A stretch of DNA of 64,000 nucleotides from Pseudomonas promysalinigenes (GTDB lineage: Bacteria; Pseudomonadota; Gammaproteobacteria; Pseudomonadales; Pseudomonadaceae): contig NZ_CP077094.1 in assembly GCF_014269025.2 (NCBI RefSeq), forward strand, positions 124,001-188,000, read 5' to 3'. The notes under the pieces are model-generated. The model saw only the letters and a program-made list of their open reading frames with translations, did not search any database and was not told the DNA's origin. The position numbers and the translations under genes are program-made. The first letter of the stretch is position 1, and each line of letters opens with the position of its first letter. Below are positions 24,901 through 28,928 of this stretch, one piece after another.

Positions 24901-25963
24901 CGAAGTTGCCACCGGTTGCTGCGGTGATAGTGGTGTTAACGGTCGAACCATTGTTGTAGACGTCGTTGGCCGGCGTCTGAAAGTCGACGCTACCGGTGCT
25001 CTGGCCAGCAGCAACAGTGATGGTCTGGCCGTTGGACAGGGTCACGGTCACCGGCGTCTGAGCAGGGTTGCTCAGCGTCACGGTGTAAGTGATCACGCCA
25101 CCTTCGGTCACGCTTGGAGTAGCGGTCAGGGTGGCGGTGGTGGTGTCGATGGTGTCTGTGATTTCAGTCACCACCGGTGTCTGCGGCAGCGTGACGACTA
25201 CGTTGCCACCACCGGTAGTGCCAGTCACTGTTGTAGAGATCTGCCCACCATCAATGTAGGGCGTATCATTGCCCGCAACTGGAAAATTGACTGTTCCCGA
25301 GGTCTGCCCGGCTGGAATGATGATCACTGCGCCGTTCGAGAGGGTCACGGTCAGGTTGGTGGCCGGCGCCTGCCCAACGGTTGCGGTATAAACGATGACG
25401 CCACCGGCTTCGCTGATCGAAGGGGTTGCGCTCAGCGTAAGGTCCGTGGCGATCGGAGTGTCCGCCGTAGTGGACGCTGCGGTAAGTGCCCCGGTTTCCT
25501 CGGCAGTAGCGGCGGCTGCGAAATTCAGAGGGTCGGTGGGGAAGCCCACTGTCGGATCGACACTGCCCGCCGTGGCATCGAGCATAACGAAACTATGCCC
25601 GCCCCCCGCTGCGCCGCCACCTGCAGCGGTAGCGCCAGCAGCCGTAGCTTCGAGCTCGGTGGTCGGGTCAGCGCCGGCGGCAATCGCTTGTTGCAGTTCT
25701 TCAACCGACGGCGCAGCTTGCGCGGCGGCCAGGCCCAGGTCAGTGCTGCTGTCCGGTGCGTCTGCGCTCCACTGAGTATCGCGCCCAAGGTCCAGCAAGC
25801 GGCCATCAGCCAGCTCCAGCGTTACCGCTCCACCTGCGCCGGTTAACACTTGCTCGCCCGCGAACAGGCGATCGCCTTCGATCAGGACGCGCCGGATGCC
25901 TTCTGGGGATACTGCGATGACTTGGCCAACAATGCTTTTGACGATGGCAACAACGCTGCTCAT
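6932..25963 (-). CDS. lapA: LapA, giant repetitive RTX-type surface adhesin
   Basis: About 6343 residues, exported by LapB-LapC (type 1 secretion). The N terminus MSSVVAIVKSIVGQ begins the retention module that anchors the protein in the outer-membrane pore. The LapG site TAAG is at 107-110, with Ala108-Ala109 as the scissile pair. Then come seven 100-residue repeats (about 272-971), twenty 202-residue units (about 972-5013) and one more single repeat. A Calx-beta-like domain follows (about 5113-5231), then cadherin-like segments. A von Willebrand A domain has the metal site DTSGS near 5844. RTX nonapeptides GGxGNDxxx lie at about 6124-6246, and a C-terminal secretion signal ends the protein. 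The chosen ATG has GGAGAG just upstream. A 27-codon longer frame lacks this support. The length is shorter than the roughly 8,700 residues known for P. putida KT2440. Repeat copy number may be affected by assembly. Confidence 0.95.
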   Translation of the reverse strand: MSSVVAIVKSIVGQVIAVSPEGIRRVLIEGDRLFAGEQVLTGAGGAVTLELADGRLLDLGRDTQWSADAPDSSTDLGLAAAQAAPSVEELQQAIAAGADPTTELEATAAGATAAGGGAAGGGHSFVMLDATAGSVDPTVGFPTDPLNFAAAATAEETGALTAASTTADTPIATDLTLSATPSISEAGGVIVYTATVGQAPATNLTVTLSNGAVIIIPAGQTSGTVNFPVAGNDTPYIDGGQISTTVTGTTGGGNVVVTLPQTPVVTEITDTIDTTTATLTATPSVTEGGVITYTVTLSNPAQTPVTVTLSNGQTITVAAGQSTGSVDFQTPANDVYNNGSTVNTTITAATGGNFEQLTPNPAPATTVIADSVDTTTATLTATPSVTEGGVITYTVTLSNPAQTPVTVILSNGQTITVAAGQSTGSVDFQTPANDVYNNGSTVNTTITAATGGNFEQLTPNPAPATTVIADSVDTTTATLTATPSVTEGGVITYTVTLSNPAQTPVTVTLSNGQTITVAAGQSTGSVDFQTPANDVYNNGSTVNTTITAATGGNFEQLTPNPAPATTVIADSVDTTTATLTATPSVTEGGVITYTVTLSNPAQTPVTVTLSNGQTITVAAGQSTGSVDFQTPANDVYNNGSTVNTTITAATGGNFEQLTPNPAPATTVIADSVDTTTATLTATPSVTEGGVITYTVTLSNPAQTPVTVTLSNGQTITVAAGQSTGSVDFQTPANDVYNNGSTVNTTITAATGGNFEQLTPNPAPATTVIADSVDTTTATLTATPSVTEGGVITYTVTLSNPAQTPVTVTLSNGQTITVAAGQRTGSVDFQTPANDVYNNGSTVNTTITAATGGNFEQLTPNPAPATTVIADSVDTTTATLTATPSVTEGGVITYTVTLSNPAQTPVTVTLSNGQTITVAAGQSTGSVDFQTPANDVYNNGSTVSTTITSTTGGNFEQLDVSSTPAVTSITDSIDISTVTLTATPSVTEGGTVVYTATVSAPVTGAPLVITLANGQTITIPVNASSGSVDYVAPNNVYNTNTPLTNSITNVTGGNYEKLETAGNPTTSVTDDPAKLDSTGLTLSATGTVQEGGSIVYTATLTNPAGSEMKITLSNGEVITIGKGLTEGSITVPAPANTVYVDAGNVSVNVTGTTGGDFEKLDVSPAPAVTAITDTIDTSTVTLTATPSVTEGGTVVYTATVNAPVTGAPLVITLANGQTITIPVNASSGSVDYVAPNNVYNTNTPLTNSITNVTGGNYEKLETSGNPTTSVTDDPTQLDSTGLTLSATGTVQEGGSIVYTATLTNPAGSEMTVTLSNGAVITIAKGQTEGSVSFDAPANTVYVDAGNVSVNVTGTTGGDFEKLDVSSTPAVTAITDTIDTSTVTLTATPSAVEGGVVTYTASVTSPVTGTPLVITLANGQTITIPVNASSGSVDYVAPNNVYNTNTPLTNSITNVTGGNYEKLETAGNPTTSVTDDPAKLDSTGLSLSATGTVQEGGSIVYTATLTNPAGSEMKITLSNGEVITIGKGLTEGSITVPAPANTVYVDAGNVSVSVTGATGGDFEKLNVSPAPAVTAITDTIDTSTVTLTATPSAVEGGVVTYTASVTSPVTGTPLVITLANGQTITIPVNASSGSVDFTAPNNVYNTNTPLTNSITNVTGGNYEKLETAGNPTTSVTDDPAKLDSTGLTLSATGTVQEGGSIVYTATLTNPAGSEMTVTLSNGAVITIAKGQTQGSVSFDAPANTVYVDAGNVSVNVTGTTGGDFEKLNVSPAPAVTAITDTIDTSTMTLTATPSVTEGGTVVYTATVNAPVTGAPLVITLANGQTITIPVNASSGSVDYVAPNNVYNTNTPLTNSITNVTGGNYEKLETAGNPTTSVTDDPAKLDSTGLTLSATGTVQEGGSIVYTATLTNPAGSEMTVTLSNGAVITIAKGQTEGSVSFDAPANTVYVDAGNISVNVTSTTGGDFEKLDVSPAPAVTAITDTIDTSTVTLTATPSAVEGGVVTYTASVTSPVTGTPLVITLANGQTITIPVNASSGSVDYVAPNNVYNTNTPLTNSITNVTGGNYEKLETAGNPTTSVTDDPAKLDSTGLTLSATGTVQEGGSIVYTATLTNPAGSEMTVTLSNGAVITIAKGQTEGSVSFDAPANTVYVDAGNVSVNVTGTTGGDFEKLDVSSTPAVTAITDTIDTSTVTLTATPSAVEGGVVTYTASVTSPVTGTPLVITLANGQTITIPVNASSGSVDYVAPNNVYNTNTPLTNSITNVTGGNYEKLETAGNPTTSVTDDPAKLDSTGLSLSATGTVQEGGSIVYTATLTNPAGSEMKITLSNGEVITIGKGLTEGSITVPAPANTVYVDAGNVSVSVTGATGGDFEKLNVSPTPAVTAITDTIDTSTVTLTATPSAVEGGVVTYTASVTSPVTGTPLVITLANGQTITIPVNASSGSVDYVAPNNVYTTNTPLTNSITNVTGGNYEKLETAGNPTTSVTDDPAKLDSTGLTLSATGTVQEGGSIVYTATLTNPAGSEMKITLSNGEVITIGKGLTEGSITVPAPANTVYVDAGNVSVSVTGATGGDFEKLNVSPTPAVTAITDTIDTSTVTLTATPSAVEGGVVTYTASVTSPVTGTPLVITLANGQTITIPVNASSGSVDYVAPNNVYTTNTPLTNSITNVTGGNYEKLETAGNPTTSVTDDPAKLDSTGLTLSATGTVQEGGSIVYTATLTNPAGSEMKITLSNGEVITIGKGLTEGSITVPAPANTVYVDAGNVSVSVTGATGGDFEKLNVSPTPAVTAITDTIDTSTVTLTATPSAVEGGVVTYTASVTSPVTGTPLVITLANGQTITIPVNASSGSVDYVAPNNVYTTNTPLTNSITNVTGGNYEKLETAGNPTTSVTDDPAKLDSTGLTLSATGTVQEGGSIVYTATLTNPAGSEMKITLSNGEVITIGKGLTEGSITVPAPANTVYVDAGNVSVSVTGATGGDFEKLNVSPTPAVTAITDTIDTSTVTLTATPSAVEGGVVTYTASVTSPVTGTPLVITLANGQTITIPVNASSGSVDYVAPNNVYTTNTPLTNSITNVTGGNYEKLETAGNPTTSVTDDPAKLDSTGLTLSATGTVQEGGSIVYTATLTNPAGSEMKITLSNGEVITIGKGLTEGSITVPAPANTVYVDAGNVSVSVTGATGGDFEKLNVSPTPAVTAITDTIDTSTVTLTATPSAVEGGVVTYTASVTSPVTGTPLVITLANGQTITIPVNASSGSVDYVAPNNVYNTNTPLTNSITNVTGGNYEKLETAGNPTTSVTDDPAKLDSTGLSLSATGTVQEGGSIVYTATLTNPAGSEMKITLSNGEVITIGKGLTEGSITVPAPANTVYVDAGNVSVNVTGTTGGDFEKLDVSPAPAVTAITDTIDTSTVTLTATPSVTEGGTVVYTATVNAPVTGAPLVITLANGQTITIPVNASSGSVDYVAPNNVYNTNTPLTNSITNVTGGNYEKLETAGNPTTSVTDDPAKLDSTGLTLSATGTVQEGGSIVYTATLTNPAGSEMKITLSNGEVITIGKGLTEGSITVPAPANTVYVDAGNVSVNVTGTTGGDFEKLDVSPAPAVTAITDTIDTSTVTLTATPSVTEGGTVVYTATVNAPVTGAPLVITLANGQTITIPVNASSGSVDYFAPNNVYNTNTPLTNSITNVTGGNYEKLETAGNPTTSVTDDPAKLDSTGLTLSATGTVQEGGSIVYTATLTNPAGSEMTVTLSNGAVITIAKGQTQGSVSFDAPANTVYVDAGNVSVNVTSTTGGDFEKLDVSPAPAVTAITDTIDTSTVTLTATPSVTEGGTVVYTATVNAPVTGAPLVITLANGQTITIPVNASSGSVDYVAPNNVYNTNTPLTNSITNVTGGNYEKLETAGNPTTSVTDDPAKLDSTGLTLSATGTVQEGGSIVYTATLTNPAGSEMKITLSNGEVITIGKGLTEGSITVPAPANTVYVDAGNVSVSVTGATGGDFEKLNVSPTPAVTAITDTIDTSTVTLTATPSAVEGGVVTYTASVTSPVTGTPLVITLANGQTITIPVNASSGSVDYVAPNNVYNTNTPLTNSITNVTGGNYEKLETAGNPTTSVTDDPAKLDSTGLSLSATGTVQEGGSIVYTATLTNPAGSEMTVTLSNGAVITIAKGQTEGSVSFDAPANTVYVDAGNVSVNVTGTTGGDFEKLNVSPTPAVTAITDTIDTSTVTLTATPSVTEGGTVVYTATVNAPVTGAPLVITLANGQTITIPVNASSGSVDYVAPNNVYNTNTPLTNSITNVTGGNYEKLETAGNPTTSITDDPAKLDTTGVSLTATGTVQEGGQITYTAKLTNPAGSEMKVTLSNGEVITIGKGLTEGSITVPAPANTVYVDAGSVSTTITGTTGGDFEKLSVSPTPAVTAVTDTIDTSTVTLTATPSVTEGGVVTYTATVTAPVTEKPLVITLANGQTITIPVNASSGSVDYVAPNNVYNTNAPLTNSITNVTGGNYEKLVTTGTPSTTVTDDPAKLDTTGVTLTATNTVQEGGQITYTAKLTNPAGSEMKVTLSNGAVITIAKGLSEGTITVDAPKNTVYVDAGKVEATITGTTGGDFEKLNVSSTPAVTSVTDTIDTSTVTLSATPSAVEGGVVTYTATVSAPVTGSPLVISLANGQSITIGLNQTTGSVDFVAPNNVYATNPTLTNSITGVTGGNYEKLVTAGTPTTTVTDNPANLDTTTVSLSATGTVQEGGQITYTAKLTNPAGSAMTVTLSNGAVINIAKGQSQGTVTVDAPKNTVYVDAGSVSTTITGTTGGDFEKLSVSPTPAVTAVTDTIDTSTVTLTATPSVTEGGVVTYTATVTAPVTEKPLVISLANGQTITIGVNETSGSVNYTAPNNVYNTNAPLTNSITNVTGGNYEKLVTTGTPSTTVVDGANTKDTTGLSLTATPTVAEGGQITYTAKLTNPAGTEMKITLSNGEVITIGKGMSEGSVTINAPADDPYIDASTLKVNITGSTGGDFEQLVTDGAFIETKVTDTIDNTGLSLSATQTVAEGGQITYTATLTNKAGTDMTVTLSNGAVINIAAGKTSGTVTVPAPADDVYIDAGNVSAKITGTSGGNFEQLTVSDTAAVTAVTDTIQTTTLSINGTAAVAEGGTATYTLSLTNPAQTDVTVKLSYSGTATNGADYTGVVSVVIKANSSSATFSIPTIKDNITEGTEQFTVKIDSASGGNFENLAISGSAGSATTVIFEPAPVLDLDANDSSGKTGADYQTTFTENGKGVSIGDVDLSITDYDSSMLTGATVTLTNRQPGDALNLGNSVNGITINANSTDGKVVLTLSGTASLADYIQALKNITFINSSEDPSTTPRTITVTVTDGVNTSNVATTTVNVIAVNDAPTTTGGAVTGTEDTDLVLGWSDFNVSDVDSPLSSLGVTITKLPDAGNLKLLVGSTWTDVKAGQTISQADIAAGKLKFVPLANQSGVDAYGGTGVGNKQADYAQIKYTPTDGKDAGSEATLKVDIRPVADAPSLSIGNNNVESLGLTKQTWTSLTGLGTNGNGITGDALKNVFANSGNASKSELVNTVDTSSTITPGSGSKTSGLIYLEAGKTYTFSGTADDSLQIVVGGNNVAGATWGSASGKITGSFTPTTSGYYTLEIYSANQAGPGSLDVNIQVGSGAVTDLNSANIPMYPNVAALANTGVTVSDLHGSNGAGYYDGYKLNEGGENGAPIKLVSISTALTDTDGSESLSVKLSGIPAGSVLADSAGHTVTVGSAAVDVTGWNLGSLTIKPPAYYQGQFDVKVSSTSSESVGGSTATTEGTFKVTVYPQAYTTSNLSAENDTLTGTDGNDIIVSDVNGLHVVPGQNYNIAFIVDTSGSMGSSGVDAAKSSLESVFKTLAASVKGAQSGVVNILLVDFATQVKSNVSVTLNDAGLKTLLSALNTLQSGGGTNYEDAFKTTANWFQALKNAGSTGSNQTFFITDGQPTYYQTGEKTNPTLGYSSVTLDNYLSSVNYKLGDSLTNATVDSTTRVSIQTDGSITVQYKNVYGNWRTYETGTLHAQGDGTYEMSTRAGTGSTTNDATLSNSLESFKILSALSGVEAIGLNSGVNTDDLKPYDTDGKPQTNIDPSKLADAILGHTEATLPGNDTVNGGDGNDIIFGDLVTFPSIAGTGVEAIQAYVAGKTGVDIGDVDARAMHKYVSEHYTEFDISGANDGSDTLMGGAGNDIIFGQGGNDYLDGGKGNDILLGGSGNDTLIGGQGNDILIGGSGADLFVWKAGDLGNDVIKDFKASEGDRLDLRDLLQGETASTIDNYLKITTTADGTSTLQVSTEGKLNAGGSADVTIKLEGVNWSNTTVNSLISGADPTIKVDH
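10925..23050 (-). repeat. 606-bp tandem repeats in lapA (20 units)
   Basis: Twenty direct repeats of exactly 606 bp, each coding for 202 residues made of two related Ig-like halves. The first half carries LVITLANGQTITIP, VYNTNTPLTNSIT and GGNYEKLET. The second carries SEMKITLSNGEVITIG, NTVYVDAGNVSV and GGDFEKLNV. The register never slips across about 12 kb. Units between about 16.3 and 19.0 kb look identical base for base, while the outer units differ. Two second-half variants alternate, MKITLSNGEVITIGKG and MTVTLSNGAVITIAKG. The outermost C-terminal units are most diverged. Confidence 0.95.
23050..25150 (-). repeat. 300-bp tandem repeats in lapA (7 units)
   Basis: Seven direct repeats of exactly 300 bp coding for 100-residue Ig-like domains (TTATLTATPSVTEGG, TVTLSNGQTITVAAGQ, NDVYNNGST, GGNFEQLTPNP). 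They are nearly identical, with single changes such as TVILSNG in copy 2 and AAGQRTG in copy 6. The seventh copy ends with a sequence grading into the 606-bp units, so the two arrays share an ancestor. Confidence 0.95.
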
Positions 25964-26771
25964 TAGACTCTCCGACTTACCCGATGGTGGGACGTCCCTG
26001 ACCCGAAAGGCATCTTTGATGCTCATCAGGCGCAATGGTGTCAATAAATATGTTAAAAATGCGCGTCAACTTACTGGCTATAACCAATTGGAATTACGTT
26101 TATGCCAAACTATTGACCAAATATCTCTCATCCTAAACAATCGGCGAAATAATGTCACATTGATATTTCTTCAATTATTCGATGGTTCTGATATACCGCT
26201 CAAAGGCCCGGACTGGAGGTCATCTAGCGGTGAAAGAGGATGGCATTTTGCACCCCGGTAGCAATCCATTCATGACCCATAACGATGAGTGTTCTGATAG
26301 ATTTCATAAATATTCGTATAGGTTTGTTTGACGCTCCCCATCGGGATTTTGGCACTCTACGGTGCATGCCAAAAGCCTGCCAAGCGGCCTAATTGAGGCC
26401 GGGAGTGGGGTGCTTGAACCCATAGAAAAGCCAAGCATCGCCAGATCCGCACTAAACGCCGAAGCCTAGGCGCCGATCATTTGGCAGTGCCCTGCCCGGA
26501 AGAACCGAATACCTGACACTCACGGGAATCGGTTGGGTAGAGATAAATGAAACCACTACTGCTTAGCTCCATTGAGTGGCAGTGATGGCCATTCAGTTGT
26601 TTACTCAGTAACGAATCAAGGCGACCATTGGCCAACTGCTCAAGCGCCGGGGTGTCATCGCACCGCCCGCCATCTTGAGCGAGCAGAACCAATTGAAACC
26701 ACAGGTGAACCCGTCAGGTCCAAACTGAGGTTCACCCAAAACCTTACCCTTCAGGTTGAAGAGAGCCCCGC
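25964..26771. promoter_or_regulatory. divergent lapA / lapB regulatory region
   Basis: An 808-base region without a convincing gene, from which lapA (minus) and lapB (plus) are read in opposite directions. The part from about 26040 to 26340 is much richer in A and T than the neighbouring genes, as expected for promoter sequence. lapA transcription in P. putida is known to depend on FleQ and c-di-GMP and on GacS. I looked for a GTCA-type FleQ palindrome and saw no clear full match. The outstanding element is the inverted repeat at 26347-26374. A minus-strand open frame of 71 codons with a TTG start at 26692 is not convincing. Confidence 0.7.
26347..26374. promoter_or_regulatory. 8-bp inverted repeat in lapA-lapB intergenic region
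   Basis: TTTTGGCA (26347-26354) and TGCCAAAA (26367-26374) form a perfect inverted repeat with a 12-base spacer. Its shape fits an operator for a dimeric regulator or a small hairpin. The regulator is unknown. Confidence 0.45.
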
Positions 26772-28928
26772 GTGGAATCCGAAGTCAGTCGAGCCCAACT
26801 CAACCACGATCCACGTAGTCAGCACGACGATCCGCTACTGGATAGCCTGCTGACCTTGTGTGTCTTGCATCAGAAACCCGCGAGCCGGGCGATGCTCACC
26901 ACAGGCCTGCCACTGCCGGCCCAGCGGCTGAATGCCGAACTGCTGCCACGTGCCGCCGCGCGTGCCGGGCTGCAAGGGCGTTTGCTGCAGCGCAAGCTCG
27001 AGCAGATCCCGAGCATTGCCATGCCGGCCATGTTGCTGCTCAAAGAGGGTCGCGCTGCCGTCCTGCTGGGATGGGAGGGCGAAGACAATGCGCGCTTGCT
27101 GCTCAGCGAGAGTGATGGTGGCGAGGTCTTGATCAGCCGTGAGGCGCTTGTCGAGGATTACAGCGGCAAAGTGTTCTTCGCACAGCCTCAGCACAAGTTC
27201 GACGTCAATCACGGTAACCTGATCCCGCGTGCCCGTTCCTGGTTCCGCGACACGCTGCTGCGCAGCAAGTGGCTGTACATCGATGCCATTGCTGCAAGCC
27301 TGGTGATCAACCTGATCGCGCTGGCTGCCCCATTGTTCGTGATGAACGTCTACGACCGCGTCGTCCCCAACCAGGCCACCTCCACGCTATGGGTGCTGGC
27401 GGTGGGCATCACCGGGGCCTACTTGTTCGACCTGATCCTCAAGGGGCTGCGAGGGTTATGCCTGGACCTGGCTGGCAAGAAGACCGACTTGATCATCTCT
27501 GCGACATTGTTCGAGCGCATCGTCGGTATGTCGATGAAGTACCGCCCGGCCCGGGTCGGCAGCTTTGCCCAGAACATCCATGAGTTTCAGGGGCTTCGTG
27601 ACTTTCTAGCTTCGCTGACTCTGACCAGCCTGATCGATCTGCCGTTCACCTTCATCATTCTGCTGGTCATTGCCATCATCGGTGGGCATTTGGTGTGGAT
27701 CCCTATCCTCGCCTTCCCCCTGGCTCTGGGCATTGGATATGCCCTGCAACGGCCACTCATGGCGACCATGGAACGCACCATGGCACTGGCCTCGGAACGT
27801 CAATCGAGCCTGATTGAAACCTTGGCTGGGTTGGACGCGGTCAAGGTCAACAATGCCGAAAGCGAGCGCCAGTACATGTGGGAGCAGACGCTTGGCACCC
27901 TCAGCCGCCTGGAATTGCGCGTCAAGGTGCTGTCTAGCCTGGCGATGAACATTACCTTGCTGATTCAGCAACTGGCTGGTGTGGCGATGATCTGCGTCGG
28001 CGTGTACTTGATCATCGACGGCAACCTGAGCATGGGCGGCCTTGTGGCGTGCTACATGCTCAGCGGCCGCGCGTTGGGCCCGCTGAGTTCGCTGAACGGC
28101 CTGCTTGCCCGCTACCAGCAGGCCAAGGTCACCATGGCCTCGACCAATCAGATGATGGAGCTGCCCCAAGAGCGCAACTTCGAAGAGCGCCCTTTGAGCC
28201 GCCAGGTGTTGCAGGGCGCTATCGAATTCCGTGGCGTCGACTTCACCTACCCGAACCAGCAAAACCTCGCGCTAAAAGGCATCAACCTCAGTGTCCGCCC
28301 AGGCGAAAAAATCGGCATCATCGGCCGTAGCGGCTCGGGCAAGAGCTCGCTGGCCAAGCTCATCGTCGGCCTCTACGAAGCCGACAACGGCTCGCTGCTG
28401 GTCGACGGCGTAGACATACGCCAGATCGACGTCAGCGAGCTGCGTCACAATGTGGGCTATGTACCTCAGGATATTCAGCTGTTGGCTGGCACCTTGCGCG
28501 ATAACTTGGTCAGCGGTGCCCGTTACATTGAGGACGAGCTGATCCTGCAGGCCGCCGAACTGGCCGGGGTCCACGAATTCGCCCGTCTGCACCCGGACGG
28601 TTACGAGCTGCAAGTGGGTGAGCGTGGGCAAAACCTCTCCGGCGGTCAGCGGCAGAACGTCGCGCTGGGCCGCGCCCTGTTGCTCAACCCGCAGATCCTG
28701 CTGCTCGATGAGCCCACTGCTGCCATGGACAACACGGGTGAGGAACGCCTCAAACAGCGCCTGCAGGCGGTCATCGAGCACAAGACGGTGCTGCTGGTGA
28801 CTCACCGTGCTTCGCTGCTGACGCTGGTGGACCGGCTGATCGTTATCGATCGCGGCCAAATTGTTGCCGATGGCCCGAAAGCTTCGGTCATGGATGCACT
28901 GAAGAAGGGGCAGATCAGTGTTGCGTAA
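26772..28928 (+). CDS. lapB: LapB, type 1 secretion ABC transporter for LapA
   Basis: A 718-residue inner-membrane exporter that drives LapA secretion with ATP. Residues about 20-140 form an N-terminal C39-like domain without a normal peptidase Cys motif, as in RTX exporters that do not cleave their substrate. Membrane helices span about 165-430. The ATPase domain has Walker A GRSGSGKSS (518-526), signature LSGGQ (622-626) and Walker B LLLDEP (643-648). It starts at GTG with a GAGAG sequence about eight bases upstream. It overlaps lapC by 11 bases and is divergent from lapA. The outer-membrane TolC-like partner LapE is not in this window. Confidence 0.96.
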   Translation: MESEVSRAQLNHDPRSQHDDPLLDSLLTLCVLHQKPASRAMLTTGLPLPAQRLNAELLPRAAARAGLQGRLLQRKLEQIPSIAMPAMLLLKEGRAAVLLGWEGEDNARLLLSESDGGEVLISREALVEDYSGKVFFAQPQHKFDVNHGNLIPRARSWFRDTLLRSKWLYIDAIAASLVINLIALAAPLFVMNVYDRVVPNQATSTLWVLAVGITGAYLFDLILKGLRGLCLDLAGKKTDLIISATLFERIVGMSMKYRPARVGSFAQNIHEFQGLRDFLASLTLTSLIDLPFTFIILLVIAIIGGHLVWIPILAFPLALGIGYALQRPLMATMERTMALASERQSSLIETLAGLDAVKVNNAESERQYMWEQTLGTLSRLELRVKVLSSLAMNITLLIQQLAGVAMICVGVYLIIDGNLSMGGLVACYMLSGRALGPLSSLNGLLARYQQAKVTMASTNQMMELPQERNFEERPLSRQVLQGAIEFRGVDFTYPNQQNLALKGINLSVRPGEKIGIIGRSGSGKSSLAKLIVGLYEADNGSLLVDGVDIRQIDVSELRHNVGYVPQDIQLLAGTLRDNLVSGARYIEDELILQAAELAGVHEFARLHPDGYELQVGERGQNLSGGQRQNVALGRALLLNPQILLLDEPTAAMDNTGEERLKQRLQAVIEHKTVLLVTHRASLLTLVDRLIVIDRGQIVADGPKASVMDALKKGQISVA

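Noticed and set aside
10925..25150. Regular direct repeats considered as a CRISPR array
   Set aside because: Units are 300 and 606 bp, contiguous, in frame and coding. There are no short repeats with unique spacers and no cas genes.
23258..25846. An 862-codon plus-strand open frame over the 300-bp repeats
   Set aside because: Same cause: one stop-free repeat copied seven times opposite lapA.
25961..26044. Upstream start of lapA at 26044
   Set aside because: The extra 27 residues do not resemble LapA N termini, while the ATG at 25963 has GGAGAG before it and gives the known MSSVVAIVKS start with TAAG at 107-110.
26350..26366. TGGCAC...TGC as a sigma-54 promoter before lapB
   Set aside because: The GG and GC are 11 bases apart instead of 10, and the sequence is better explained as part of the TTTTGGCA/TGCCAAAA inverted repeat.
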